64,000 nucleotides of DNA from Prosopocoilus inquinatus (taxonomy: Eukaryota > Arthropoda > Insecta > Coleoptera > Lucanidae), in NCBI GenBank assembly GCA_036172665.1, contig CM069878.1:21648501-21712500 (forward strand). The letters are read 5' to 3'. A model generated the notes under the pieces. The model was not told the DNA's origin, did not search any database, and saw nothing but the letters and a program-made list of their open reading frames with translations. Below are positions 12,415 to 24,901 of the stretch, piece after piece (position 1 is the stretch's first letter; each line of letters opens with the position of its first letter). Made by a program: the position numbers and the translations under genes.

Positions 12415-13130
12415 AGGTGGGCAACAACTGTAAAAGGGAAAGTGGATGCATTTTCCAAATAAATTTCTTTTTTGGGGCTTGTAATTTTTGAACCAAATTT
12501 AAGCGGAGGATTTACAGCACTTTTTCTCGGCGTTCCAATGCATTTTACCAAAAAACAATCGACGAACGCGTTCTCGAGATACAATAAAAATTCAAAAGCA
12601 ACGCGTATTTGCTCAATTAACTGAACGTCTCTCCCTCCCCTTGTGATTGCGCTTGTAATTTTTGAATTACATTTAGGCGCGGGATTTACTGAGATTTTTC
12701 TCAGCTTTCCAGCGCCTTTTACCAAAAAACAATCGACGAACGCATTCTTGGGTTACAATAAAAATTCAAAAGCGACACGTTTTTTATTTGCTCAATTAAA
12801 TGAACGCCTCTCCCATCCCTCGCAATCGCGCTTGTAATTTTTGAATTCAATTTAAATGGTAAATTTACAGAGCTTTTTTCTTAGCTTTCCAACAACATTT
12901 TCCAAGAAACAATCGGAGAATGCATTCTTGAGTTACAATCAAGATCCAAAAGTAATGTGTTTCTTATTTGCTCAATTAACTGAACGTCGCGATCGCGCTT
13001 ATAATTTTTTAATTCAATTTAAGTGGGGGATTTACAGAGCTTTTTCTCAGATTTCCAACTCCTTTCGCCGAAAAACAATCGACGAATCGGCAACAACTGC
13101 AAAAGGGAAAGTGGTTCCATACAAATTTGT
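12415..13130. repeat. Tandem array, about 173-bp unit, four partial or complete copies
   Basis: Equivalent points (ggatttacag and variants) fall near 12508, 12682, 12860 and 13028, giving a period of 168-178 bp. Each unit carries accaaaaaacaatcgacgaa, then a tacaat block, then atttgctcaatta. The array is bracketed by ggcaacaactgtaaaaggga at 12419 and a near copy at 13089. Open frames across it are by-products of the repeats. Confidence 0.85.
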
Positions 13131-13226
13131 TTTTCGGGGTTGCGCGGACGAGAAACTGCAACGTGCAAGTTCGTAGGACAGGGTGGGCACTACCCACTTT
13201 GCCCACCCCGAGGAGCCGCCACTGGA
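13130..13226. mobile_element. Probable hAT-like element terminus
   Basis: The array runs into a GC-rich stretch whose reverse complement begins CAGTGGCGGCTCCTCGGGGT and continues GGGCAAAGTGGG. CAGTGGCGG ends are common in hAT elements. No matching opposite end was identified, so the array may be the interior of this element. Confidence 0.35.
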
Positions 13227-13229
13227 TAA

Positions 13230-14340
13230 CTCATGATTTCATTAAAACTGTCATGACCTAACCATAGAAAAGGAAAGATAGAATGGACTGTCTTAGTATA
13301 AAAGTTGGCCGAGCAAGATTGATAGAGCTGGACTCTGTATTAGAAGGTTGCCTTGATTAAGAGGGGAGGGTCTGGGTACGTAACTCGTTACGTCATGTCA
13401 CGTGATAAATTCACTCTACTTACATCACTATGACGAATAGAAGTTTCATGTGACGTCACGAATTAATTTTGCGCGAGGGGGGGGTAAGGATCGCATTTTT
13501 ATATATTTAAATGGAAATGAGGCAATTGCTAGATGCAATATCAGTTTCACCAATCTAACGAACGCGTGGCTAGCTGTAAGAATTAGGAATCTGTCTGTTC
13601 TTTAAACGGTTTTAAATCAGTTCGCAGTGGATTCAGTGCAGTATTATCTAGTGATATTTGATATTAATATTTGTTAAATAAATCTATATGTTAACTTTCT
13701 TTAACACAACTAATAAGCAACTTTTAAACATAAAGAAGATAAATCTAAAGTTAATTTTCAATAGGGCAACAACTGACACCAGAGATAGGGGTACTTAAGG
13801 GACACAATCGATTTACAATCGATTTATGATTGCATACGGTTTAGAATTGAACATATCTTATCGATTCGATATCAATGGTGAAATTATCAATCGTAAAAAT
13901 TTTATGAATCAACTGCGATTAAATATGGCATTGAAGTGTCATTACTGCCTAGCATTAGATAAGAAGTGGTGAGTGTTATGTGCGACAGTTGCTTACTTCA
14001 GAAATAAGTAAAAGTAAAAAGAGATTCACCTTTCTTAATAAAACGGACCTCGGGAATTAGGAATTAAAAAAGAAATACGTTGACCACTTCCTGGTGCAAC
14101 GCTCAGAAGACATCAGCCGCATTAGACCAGTGCTATTATTCGAGTTTCATGGGATTCCGCATCTAATGCGACTAATGTTTTCTTTTGAGATGCGTGGTGT
14201 CGCAGAAAGCGGTATCGGCTTATCGGTGGAAACAGGACTTTCATTCTAATACTCATAAAGTTTCGAGGTGCAGAGGAGATAGTCAAGATTCTCAAATATG
14301 AATTTCTTCAGTGATTCGGAATAAGTGGAAAGTAAAATGA
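13230..14340. other. No recognised gene; G-rich and initiator-like patches
   Basis: Contains a gagggggggg run near 13476-13488, E-box and CRE-like sequence (gtcacgtgat, tgacgtcacg) at 13398-13465, and two atcagtt initiator-like sites near 13540 and 13617. No coding region is supported. Confidence 0.35.
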
Positions 14341-14360
14341 TTGGATTCGTTCATACAGGA

Positions 14361-15842
14361 AGATTCAGGCAATCCATTCATTAAAAGTTTACGGACTGTC
14401 CCTTTGAATCTGTATTTCATATTTTGCAGTTATAAGTTAGCAATAATGATCTATCAAAATGTAATATTTTCAACTTTCGGGCACTTCCGCTTGAACCCAA
14501 AAGCTGCTGTCAACTTTCTTATTTTAAATGGAATACTTCATTTTTAATTGCGTTTTTGAAGTCCTCATGAAATTCTAAAAATACCTTGTGCATCACATGA
14601 TACAAGGAAAATTAGCCGCTTTAGAAGTATTTCCATTTTTTTAAAAAAGTTCAAAGTTGCAGTACCTTGTTTATGACACTGCCATCTTTGTGTAATAAAA
14701 GCCATAATTTCAATTTTTAGCCTGTAGTAGACTATAGTGCGAAGTGACGACTGATCTGTTAAGGAATCAATTCTATAACTGTGCTGCAGTTAAAAAAGGG
14801 GTTGATAGTTGTTAGTAATTCCTTTATCAAGGTTTCTACAAAGCAAATTTTAAATTAATAATTAATAATAAGAACAATTTCACATGATAACTTACTCCTT
14901 AGTGAGTATACAAAGTTAAAGCACTAGTTATAATTTTCTTTGAGACATAAATTTTTTACTTTTCAGTATTATTATATCCTATGAAAATTTAACAAACTAG
15001 GATTTTTCTAATTAATTTCTGATTGTAATTTGAATTTCATTTTAAAAACCGAAAAACAATATTTAAATACGTATCTATCATCTGTATTTTTTATTTACAT
15101 ATGCCGCCTTGGTATGACACATTTCCAAAGAGAAGTTTACACTTACAAAACAAAATTTTATGAAAACTAAGAAATAAATAAAAAATATTAAAAATAATTA
15201 CAATTCCTCTAGTTTTCATAGCCCACTATTTAAAACCAATACCGAAAAATGGAAGAAAATTACATTTTAAAGAGAAATCATCTATAGCGAGTGAACTGTA
15301 ACAGATAGGTATAGAGAATCCCAATTCAGAACGAAAGAACATCTAATTCTGAGTCACATGGTATAAATATATACTTGGCGTTCTGTTTAAAAAACATAAC
15401 TTTCGGACAATTGAAATTAGTCCGAATAGAAATTACTTTTTAATCAGACTGTACACAATCAAGTGAAAAACTTGGTATGATCTGAAAAACTGTAACTGCA
15501 GCCTACTATAGGTCAAAAATTGGCATCCTGGTTTTTGCTACACAAAGACGGCAGTATCATAAACAAGCTACTGCAAGTCTGAGCTTTCTTTAAAAAATGG
15601 AAATACCTCAGAAACGATTATTTTTTCTTGTATCACATGTTGCGCAAAATATTAATAACTTCATGAAGATTTCAAAATTAACTAAAAATTTGGGTATTCT
15701 ATTTAAAATAATAAAGTTGATGGTAATTTCCGGTAAAAGCGGAAGTGTCTGTAAATTGGAAATATTATATTTTGATAGATAATTATTTCTAATTTGTAAA
15801 ACTGCAAAATATAAATTTTAAATGATTGGGTTGCCTGAATCT
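14361..15842. mobile_element. Large inverted-repeat element, arms about 0.36-0.39 kb
   Basis: The left arm (about 14361-14745) and right arm (about 15490-15842) are diverged inverted copies. Paired blocks are the outer ATTCAGGCAAyCCA, ATATTTTGCAGTT, GATCTATCAAAATgTAATAT, CACTTCCGCTT, ACATGATACAAG, CTTGTTTATGAyACTGCC and TCTTTGTGTA. The spacer of about 740 bp is AT-rich. No transposase was seen. The open frames in the arms (14341-14547, 15597-15782) are not homologous to a protein I know. Confidence 0.8.
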
Positions 15843-16419
15843 CCTTATATAGTTATATAAATTAACTAAATTGTTTATATAACTTTCATAAACATAGTTA
15901 TATTCATCTGTTACAGATGTTTTAGATATTGATATTGACTTTCTGGAAGTGGTGCGCTTTCGGCAACAAATTATGTGATATTCTTTTCATTTAAAGAAAA
16001 AATAACTATTTCATATTCGTTTATTAGTTATCTGTGGATAAGGAAAAGACGTAAATTAGTTTAAGAAAAAAAAATAATGGATGTTGAAAACTGTGGAATA
16101 AACGGTAGGCAATATAACAAGTGATCTGACCAGAGTATTCGACTGTGCGTTGGTACGTGCAGGAAAGCATAAGATTGATGAGCAAGAGTAATAGCTGAAT
16201 GGAGGGAAGCAAAACATCAGTGCACAAGAGAGAACGGTGTTTAATTCTACAGCACGAGATAGCATAAAACATTTCTTACATGTGTGTGCCCAGTCCGAAC
16301 GCGCCGTCTCATTATCTTACAATCCTGTATCGTGTGTAAAAGTAATACTTGCGAAAGCACAAAAAATTTAACTAATAAAGTGCTACGATTTTCATGCCTT
16401 TTCATTTCGATTAAATGTA

Positions 16420-17010
16420 CTGCTCCAAGAAATTAACGTACCATGCAGTAAAATAAGATTTGTCGTTTCTTTTGTTTAAAATTTGATGCGCTTGCCGTTT
16501 ATTTGAAACAGTAAAATCAAAAATCGAAAATTTCAGAAACAAATTTTTTTAATAAATGACATCTGTGTCGGATATTTCCATCTCTATTTGGATTAACAAC
16601 ATGTTATCAACTATCCACACTTAAAATAAGTGAAGTTATGTTAATAATTTTGTTCCAATCCTTCCACATTTTCACGAGCTAATGCTCCGCCTCTTCCAAG
16701 TTATTGACTTGGTTCGGGTATCTCTCAGAGTGCTTTCATACGCCTACCTAATATATCCCAGATATGTTCAATGGGACTGAGATCTAAACTCCTTCCTGGA
16801 CAAACCATGTCATCGATTTCGATCTCTAAGTAATTTTGAATTTTTCGAACACGGTAGGGCCGAACGGTTTTTTTTAAATAAAAAATTACGCCCGATATAG
16901 GGTGCAACATGATCTTGTAGGAGGTCCTTTATGTACTGAAAGGCATTAAATTTTCCATTATTTAAGATCACTACGTCCGTGTGCGCTGTGAAAGATACTC
17001 TTATTCACGC
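16420..17010 (-). pseudogene. Tc1-like transposase relic with one TIR
   Basis: On the minus strand, about 16690-17000 encodes scattered pieces of a Tc1-type DDE transposase C-terminus. The clear block is GRSLDLSPIEHIWDILGRRM at about 16728-16790, matching the family's PARSPDLNPIEHVWD box with its catalytic Glu. Pieces upstream and downstream (FNAFQYIKDLLQDHVAPYI, then EIPEPSQ) need frame changes. The terminus TA-CTGCTCCAAGAAATTAAC is at 16418-16440, and a copy of that terminus starts at 26142. The N-terminal DNA-binding half is not seen. In the family this enzyme excises and reinserts the element at TA. Confidence 0.8.
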
Positions 17011-17929
17011 CATCAAAAAGCTTCTGCCAAATAATACAGGGTGTTCTTTTACTGTGTGCAAATTAACAAAAAAACCTCAGTATAAGTACGCGAAATGCTA
17101 CCTTCTGAGGATATTTTCTGGCGGCTACCGTATCATAGCCAAAAACTTTCGGATGGACCACTTGTTTGGAACTGTTGAAATGTGCGAGAAAGATAGGAAG
17201 GTCAACTTTGACCTCCTCTCGGTATGAACACGCCCACCGACACCGCACTCGATGTTTAACGCAGAGTTTCGTAATAATAATCACTGATATCGTTTATTAA
17301 TTATTTTATCTAAAATTTTAATGCACTGAGCGAAGTAATATGTTTTACGATATCAACTATCGACGAATAAATCCGAAAATTTATGCACCAATTAGGCAAG
17401 CGCGTTAAAAATTTTCTTCCTTCACCCTTTTACGTAAATAAACTATTACTGCAATCTCGGTGCCAGCCATGAAAGTATTACTACTTACGGTCCTCGGAAA
17501 CAAAGTAAATGTAAAATTTTTTTATTCTTTTAAAAATAATATGGAATGAGAAATTACAATTTGTTTGTACCTCGCTTTTAATTTTTGAAGTTAATTTAAA
17601 TTGTAAACGTTCTGACGGACCAGCTGATCGGATCGGCGCTGAGTTACATCGTTCCTGCTTGAGATCCAGGAAGGCATTGACCCTGGTCTACTTCGGCTGC
17701 TGGTCGTAATGGAAGAGGAGCCCACGTTGCACTTTTAGTTATGCAAGCAGTTCTCAAACAATTTAGTGAAAATCTGCCACTGCATTTTTCTCGAAAACTA
17801 TTACTTTTATGTTAAGAACATATGAGTTCAATCGTTGCCATTCATGGTGATATATTGCAGGTTTAAATATTTGCACACAGTAAAAGAACAGCTTGTATAG
17901 TATTATGTTATAGTGAGCATATCGCTCAT

Positions 17930-18470
17930 TTGGTCGCTAGTATACACAAGACGGCCGAACGCATTTGGATACGAATTTATATCTCACGTATTTATACGAT
18001 TCTTGTCGTACGTTTTAAGTGCGCATATTGGTTACGTTTTTGCCGAAGAAACGAGTGGGTGAATGAAATGTATTTAAAAAAGGACGAATTCGTTGAATTC
18101 AATCATATTATGGCAGACTTAAATATTTCATCACAGATTTCTCCCCATGATTTGCGTTTTAATGGTCAGGTAAATGATAATTACAATGACTTTGATCCTA
18201 CAAACATTTGTGTTTGTGCACTTGATAAATTTTTCGATATCCATTTGTCGGTACAAAAACGCAAATATCGCAACAAAATGCGAATGTGTCGGACGTCGTA
18301 ACTAAACGCGCGCAGACGCATAAGCAAATCGTATTCAGTCTGCGAGCTTCAATAGTACTAGTACTTCGAGGATTCGGAATTTTCGCGCGTGTTCGTACAT
18401 GTTTGGACTATCTAAATTCGTATGAGAACGTATCCAAAGAGCGTTCAGCCTACGTTTCTCACACTTGTAA
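17930..18470 (+). pseudogene. Possible PIF/Harbinger-derived fragment with TIR-like ends
   Basis: An open frame at 17930-18301 contains NEWVNEMYLKKDEFVEFNHI, resembling the N-terminal lead-in of Harbinger nucleases (WVHEM..KRdeFGEFhtL.PDL). The core catalytic part is missing. The flanks pair as imperfect inverted repeats: cgaacgcatttggatacgaa on the left and, on the reverse complement of the right, gaacgctctttggatacg then TACGAATTTA. A non-autonomous Harbinger derivative is the best guess. Identification rests on one short motif. Confidence 0.35.
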
Positions 18471-18503
18471 AAATAAAATTTAAAGTCATCTGTAAAGAGA
18501 ATT

Positions 18504-18663
18504 GGAGCTCTATTCTTAAGTCACTCGACTAAAGTCGTACGCGAAACTGACGTCAAAACGACGCAATTCTTGAACAGTTTGTAAAGTTTTGTAAGAGATT
18601 TTACTTCATTTTGACGTCGTTTTCGCATACAACTTTAGTCGAGTGACTTGAGAATAGGACCCC
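18504..18663. mobile_element. 160-bp hairpin MITE
   Basis: Left arm CTATTCTTAAGTCACTCGAC and reverse-complement right arm CTATTCTCAAGTCACTCGAC continue as TAAAGTyGTAyGCGAAA and GACGTCAAAA. Arms of about 60 bp leave a short loop. Confidence 0.85.
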
Positions 18664-19368
18664 AGGGGGGCTATTCTCAAATGTCGAGTGGTGACACTAG
18701 AAATCGACAATTGTCGAAGACTAAAGTCGCACAAGTTTTGATTTCTGTATTCTCAAACACTATTCGAAGTGAATGTCGTACGCTACTCCGATTGTCGACG
18801 AAGCGATTTGACAACGTTGTATATTAGTTCAATTGAATAGCATTCGGCCGCATATTTCATATTATTCAAGTTGGCAAATCTGAAATTTACCACCATAATT
18901 TTTGTTTATCAGTATCGTGCAGTAGAGGGCTCCCTCGTGCATCCAGACAACAAATTATGGAAACAAATAAAAAACAATATTGTAATGCGCGACAGAAAGA
19001 ACTGTTAAGTAATTTAGTGCAGGTTGAGAATAATGTAGTAATTTTATGTGGAAAATTCACAAAAGATATATGAAATACATCATTGCCCCTTCATTTTCTT
19101 CTAAATTTTGAATAATTCTTCTGCCATAATTTAATGCACGAAATCAATAACCACTTCAACACACCTGCGAAATGAAATTACATAACCTCGTTCTGTTCGT
19201 GTCGTACACGACATGACAAATGGAGAGTGGTTTTGACCACTCTACAATATCTCTACTAAAAATGTCGAAAATTTGTCGTACGCGACATTTGAGAATTAGT
19301 TTTAGTAGACATTTTAGCAATGTCGCATTCGACATGCACGTTTGCTGATTTGAGAATAAGGCCCCTGG
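18664..19368. mobile_element. 705-bp MITE abutting the previous one
   Basis: It begins aggggggctattctcaaatg and ends atttgagaataaggcccctg, an inverted pair. The interior is rich in variants of ATGTCG and CGACAT (gtcgtacgcgacat). It shares the GGGGCyTATTCTCAA terminus with its 160-bp neighbour, so the two are related families inserted side by side. Confidence 0.75.
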
Positions 19369-20320
19369 ACTTCAATCGTCCTCTAACCAAATCACAAGAA
19401 ATCTAGCAAACTTTAACCGATTTTTGGTGGCTGGACAAACTTTGTGCGGGCATTACAGATGTGTGTGTTAACATAACAACCGAACATTTAGCAAGCGGGT
19501 TTAAAAACGTGAAACGCAGAGTATGGTTATGTATTCAAGCTGAGCGAAAGCATTATGAGCATCTGCTTTAACTTTAATGTTGTGTTTAATGTGTTTTTAT
19601 TTGATGTAATCAATAAATAACACTGACAGTTACAGACAACTGCTTTCTCTTGAATTGTGTGTCGCCAACTTTATAAAAAAAAACAGCCTACTTTAATGAG
19701 GAATTTAATTTTATTGAAGGCACGATATTTCATAGCAATGCCAGTTACTATGAATTTTAAATAAAAAAAACGAAATATGTTTATTTTATTACATGGTGCG
19801 TTAATTACTTGGAGCTATGTATAAATAAATAACGATGTCAGATAAATTATAATAAGAATATGTTTTCATTCTTTTTAATGGACGAGATATCAGGTTGCGG
19901 AATACTTTTCGTATTTTCAGGTGTTAACTGCCAAGGTCATATTGTCAACACTACTGGAATTTAGCTTTTAGCTAAACTTAGCCAAATCCGAAGATTTTTA
20001 AAGATTCAAATATTAGATTGCCATGGTGTCGGGCCCATGATTTTATTTCCTATCCGGGAAGGCATGTTTTTGGCTTTTCATTTACAATAGAAAATCAGTG
20101 CATGTTTTGCACGAAGAGTTACTTTATTAGCAAGTAAGTTTTTTTGTTATCTTGTACTACATTATGTATTTTTGAAGCTTCTGTAGCTACATAATATAAT
20201 ATTAATAAAAATGTCTCTTTGTAGTTCACTCTTAAACTTTGTAGTTTACTCTTAAGGGCTGCAAACCGTAATTTCGAAATTTAACAAAAGAATAAGTGAA
20301 CCCTTTATCGACGTGTCCTT

Positions 20321-21492
20321 AATTGAAGGGGTCAGCGCAAAAAGTAGCTAAGTCACACTTTTATGTTTTCGAGCTATTGTGAACCGAATATTTCAATATA
20401 CTCCCACATTTTTATTTATTACTCCAGGCATTTGATTTTTTTACACACAGAGATACATTGGTGTACAATAAAGAACCAAAGTTCAAATTTAGAAAATTTG
20501 CTTAGGCCCTGAAAAATAATGTTACGAATTTGGGGTTCACAAATTATAGTCGTAAAATTTCAGAACACTTTAATTCAAAGCTGTTGCTTTACACAATTAA
20601 CAACACAATTGTAATGAGCTTGTCTATCAACTAGCCCTGTGTTGCTCGAACATACTAGAATGATCGAGTAGTCTTCGGTCATGTTCTGTGACGCAAGGTC
20701 ACTACGTAAGTAGCATCACTGATGCTAAAAATAGATTTGTTTGCGCATGACGGCTGTAACAATAATATAAAATTGTTTTTGCACTGAATTTGGGTGATAT
20801 CGATCATTCAGATAGAAACATTTCAACGAAGAATATTATTTTTATTTTGTTTACAAAAGTAATGTATGGCTTTTTAAATCTCAAATCTCAGTTGCTTGTG
20901 CAAAAAAGAACTCATGTTTTAACTTAGAACAGGTATACCAGTACGTCCAAATTTCATCTACTTTTTGTGCAATACTAAAGTAATATTCCGAGATGTAAGC
21001 TTTGTGTTTGTTTAAAAACATTTTGTAAAAGTATAAAGTGAAAATTAGTTACATTAAACTAGTGGTATAATATTTGATTTAATCGCTATCTAGTTAACAA
21101 CAATATCTGTATTTAGCTAAGACTTGTAATTTATTCCTAGGCACCTAAGAATTGGATCTTATAAACAATTAAAAAATAGAGCATATGTTATAACAATTTA
21201 AATTTTAACAAAATGTAGATACGGTAGCTGACATTAAATCCGGACAAGAATTTAATATAAATGTAAGTAATAGCACGCGTATTTTGACAAATTTGATAAA
21301 TCAGGATACCATAATTTTATATTGAAACAACTTTTCATGCGACATTCGCATCACGAATTAGTTATTTCCGGGAATTAGGGGCATTTCTTGCTACTTAGCA
21401 ACTTCTTGCGCTGAATTGGGATTCGACTGAAATTGATTCGACAAAAATGCAAAACAAGGACTTAGCTACTTTTTGCACTGACCCCTTCAATT
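20321..21492. mobile_element. 1.17-kb element with 34-bp TIRs
   Basis: The left end aattgaaggggtcagcgcaa then aaagtagctaagtc is matched by the reverse complement of the right end with one difference (cagTgc). The internal sequence is AT-rich without a recognisable transposase. AATT on both sides may be a target duplication or part of the TIR. Confidence 0.75.
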
Positions 21493-22279
21493 ATTGTTGG
21501 CACGAATTTACTATTTCATCATATTCTTCACGTCACGGTCTGATTAGCGTTCACGTTCGCGTCAATTCTGCTAAGCCTTAAGTCGAAGTTGGAATGAAGA
21601 AAAAATCGAGGGCGAGAGTTTATAAATCTACGATTTAAAATGCAAATATAGAACAAATTCATCTATCCTTAAAGAAACATGTAACGAAGTAGACATTTGC
21701 TTCTCAGTTCATGATTATTAATGCAATATTTAATCGCGTTTCGGCAATCCAAAATTCTTTCAGTTCAAGGTGATTATTTTTACCCGCTCACCTTCTGATT
21801 GGTTGCAGACAGGCAGTGGGGTTATTCGAGTTTTCAAAAAGATCTCCAGGCCCGAAGGTTGAACTCATCCTTTCTAAGAATATCGCGTGCTGTTTATTAT
21901 ATCAGCTTTTCTTGAGATAATCAATTTTTTTGCGGTTTGATAGTTAATTACTATTCTTGAAATCATAAAATGTTTTCTGTTATAGTCATTTCTTTCTACA
22001 CTCTGGGTACAGAAGAAAAACTTGGTGGTTATTGATCAGCACGTACTTAATGGTTTCCTTGAAATTATGTATCAAGAATTATGAAACCAAAAAAAAAGGT
22101 CTAAGTTAGTCCAATCGCCAATAACTTTGAACGTTTTATTGAAAAATAATTTAGATTAATTTGTAGGATTATGTGGCCGTTGTCAGTCGTCGCAAGCACG
22201 TTTCGTCCCTTATTAGAAAAAGGGTTTGCTTGGACCTGCTTCCACTGCCGTTCTTTTCATTGTTGCTGTTGCTTCCCGG

Positions 22280-22951
22280 CAGAGCTGGGATACCTACTAA
22301 TTACCAAATTTTACTGCAAGTAAAGTACTGATTCATTTTAGTAATTGAAGTACTTTACTCCCAGTATCTTTGAATTAGCGTTACTGGTACTTGCATTTTA
22401 AGTACCACTCACAAAGTACTGATACTGGGTACTGGCTGATAGATTATATTGCAAAAAGTAATACTGAGTACTTGGAAATGTATTTAAAACTTTTCCAGTA
22501 CTGCACACACTCCAAAAATTACCTCCAGTATAAAAGCATTCACTCTTTTTTCTCGTCAGAGTAGGCCAGTTAAGACGACACTTTTGTTGGTATCACAATG
22601 AAATTTAGACGTTAAATAAAATAGTTTTTTATTTTCAATTTCAAGTTTCTGATTTTAGTACACTCACACTACCTCTACAGCAGTAGTAGGTACATTATTT
22701 GTGCCACAGTTGGTGGCAGATGGTCACTTCTTTGTATTTGGCAGTAGAGCCAGATTACGGATGTGGAACTGTCATATTATTTTTCATGTCAGTTTCTGGC
22801 ATCTATCAAAATTCGCGTAAGCAACCTAAGGAAACGAGAACACGACCTGCTCTGACGAAAAAAAGAGTGAATGCTCTTAATACTTCCAGATAATTTCAGT
22901 ACAGTAAAATATTTCCAGTACTTTATTAACTGCAATTACCCAGAGGGACTG
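22280..22951. mobile_element. hAT-like non-autonomous element
   Basis: It starts CAGAGCTGGGATACC and ends ATTACCCAGAG. An internal inverted pair, aaaagcattcactctttttt with CTCGTCAGAGTAGG, recurs inverted near 22845-22885. Many AGTACT-like motifs fill the arms. There is no clear target duplication. Confidence 0.5.
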
Positions 22952-22999
22952 GAAGTACGAATTAAATGAAGGACGCAGTTTGAGCTTATTAAATTAGGG

Positions 23000-23290
23000 G
23001 AAGTCCTTGGCGGTTTTCTTTTTGCCCAAAATTGTACATACGACAAAAAAAAGAAATATTGGAACCAGGTATAAAAAACATATGACACATCTAAATTACA
23101 AACACATAGAAAAATCAGCTATTGCCCTACATTACCACGAGACAGGACACAACTTTTCAATAAAAAATGTTAAACTCCTAAAAAAAAATGCCGAAACAAT
23201 AATTTAGATAAGAATGAAGCCATATACATGAAGAAACATAAACAACACCTTTTAAATTTAGTTTTATCACCTTTAAATAATACTTTTTTT
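23000..23290 (+). pseudogene. Penelope-like element, GIY-YIG endonuclease fragment
   Basis: The frame at 23007-23207 encodes GTRYKKHMTHLNYKHIEKSA then IALHYHETGHNF, matching the second half of the Penelope-like element GIY-YIG endonuclease (R-x-x-x-H, S-A-A-H-x-x-x-x-G-H-x-F). After a frameshift near 23200 the end continues EAIYMKKHKQHLLNL, the usual C-terminal segment. The GIY-YIG motif itself and the reverse transcriptase are missing upstream, so this is a 5'-truncated dead copy. In the family this domain nicks target DNA during retrotransposition. Identification is confident despite the short length. Confidence 0.8.
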
Positions 23291-23600
23291 AAATTTATAC
23301 ATCCTATAAATAATCTTTAATATTGTTCTGTTTTCATTTCTAGTAATTTCTACTCTGTTATGCGTTAATCCGTTTCTCTCTCTCTCATTTTTCTAGGTAA
23401 GATTGATTCTGGTGCTCCGTCTTCCTAGTATCTACTCAAATTTACATAAAATATTCTTAGAATAACAGTTTTAGATTTTGAAATCCTATATAAACTAGCC
23501 TGTAAGACAAAATAATTTGTATACTACTGACGATGTATGCTGAGCATACGATATATACATTTAGTGAATAAAAAAACTTGTGAAATCAAGGGTGTTTTTT
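23291..23600 (+). mobile_element. Probable Penelope-like 3' untranslated tail
   Basis: Non-coding sequence follows the endonuclease end and contains ctgacgatgtatgctgagca and then a tacgatatatac block, a palindromic terminal motif of the kind seen in Penelope-like elements, before aaaaaacttgtgaaatc. The right boundary is uncertain. Confidence 0.45.
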
Positions 23601-24126
23601 TCGTGTTAAGTTAATTCATAATATTTCACAAGTGCTCAAGAAATAAGTGTTACTGTAGTAGAAAGTCTAGTAAATTTATAATATTTAATTACATTTCAAA
23701 TTAGTATGAACATGCTCAACGATGCTCAACTTAAATGATACTCGTGCATGCGAACCATGCATGCCCTTAAGAACATTAAGCGTAAGGGCTACTAAACTGT
23801 CAAATAAATTTTTGATAAAGGTAGGCCTTGAAAGTACAAATGTATGTTGTAACTTACAAGCCAAGTGGTTGTCAATCATAAATTGTCAAGTAAATAAATA
23901 AATTGTTGTAATAATCTGTGGCAAACGTTTTGTCTTCCATGACCAAAATTAAAATCTGCGTCAGCAGGGAAAGAAATATTGTGACGCCAGAAGATACATA
24001 CACAGACGTAGAAACAACTCTTTATGTTTCGAAACTAGCCACAGTGCGCTATTGGAAATTCAAAATGAAACTTTCACAAAATCCAAGAGATCTTCTCATT
24101 GGAGAAGTCATCGGATAACTAAGGAC

Positions 24127-24228
24127 CGACGCATCTCTCAACACATCATTGAGTTTTTGAGTTACTTTGACAGGTTGACGCATCTCTCAAATCATCATTG
24201 AGTTTTTGAGTTACTTTGACGGATTTAA
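24127..24228. repeat. Tandem duplication, 51-bp unit, two copies
   Basis: gacgcatctctcaa followed by catcattgagtttttgagtt and actttgac occurs twice in direct succession with few differences. Confidence 0.85.
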
Positions 24229-24901
24229 TGGACACAATGAAGTGAAGGAAGACGCTACACAGGCTGAGCTAATAGTGCCTGGGGGGAAGACTACAGCGTT
24301 AATTTTGAATATTTCTAAGTCTATGTTCGCACTAACATTTACAAATGAAACCACTCCAAGTAGGCACAGAATTTAAATCGGCAAGTATCATCATCGTACT
24401 TATACTCACGTTGTAAGACCACCTCGTGAGCATTACCATTTTTCTAAAAAAAAAAAAATTAATAGAACGACCTGTATATGAATACAGTTTAAAACGTCTC
24501 CCACTAAGGTTTGTAATAGTATAAGACTTTTTACGTAGAAGCTTTATTTTTACATAGGTGTTCCCTCTAAAATTATAATATCCCCACTATTTCGCCTGTT
24601 TTTTGTGTTTCTTCAAAGGCCCACGAATCAGCTATATCATCTTTTTGATTTTTTAACATTACAAATATTAAATTTGTTATATCTAATAGATATAAATAAC
24701 TTCTCATAAAACACAAGTACATTTGTGGATGCGTATATGTAAATAATATGTATTTCACTTAAGTTTGACTAAAAAGCTAAATGCGTCTAAACAGATTCTT
24801 GAACCTGTCTGTTATGATTGTTTACGAAGTATAAATTCTGGTTTTCTTGTTATACGGATGTCCCAAAGAAAATGTATCCAGCTTTACTACTTTCATTTGT
24901 A

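Noticed and set aside
12400..13130. CRISPR-like repeat array
   Set aside because: Units are contiguous, about 173 bp and diverged, without short identical repeats and unique spacers. The genome is eukaryotic.
12411..13229. Several overlapping open frames on both strands
   Set aside because: All follow the 173-bp tandem units. No conserved protein.
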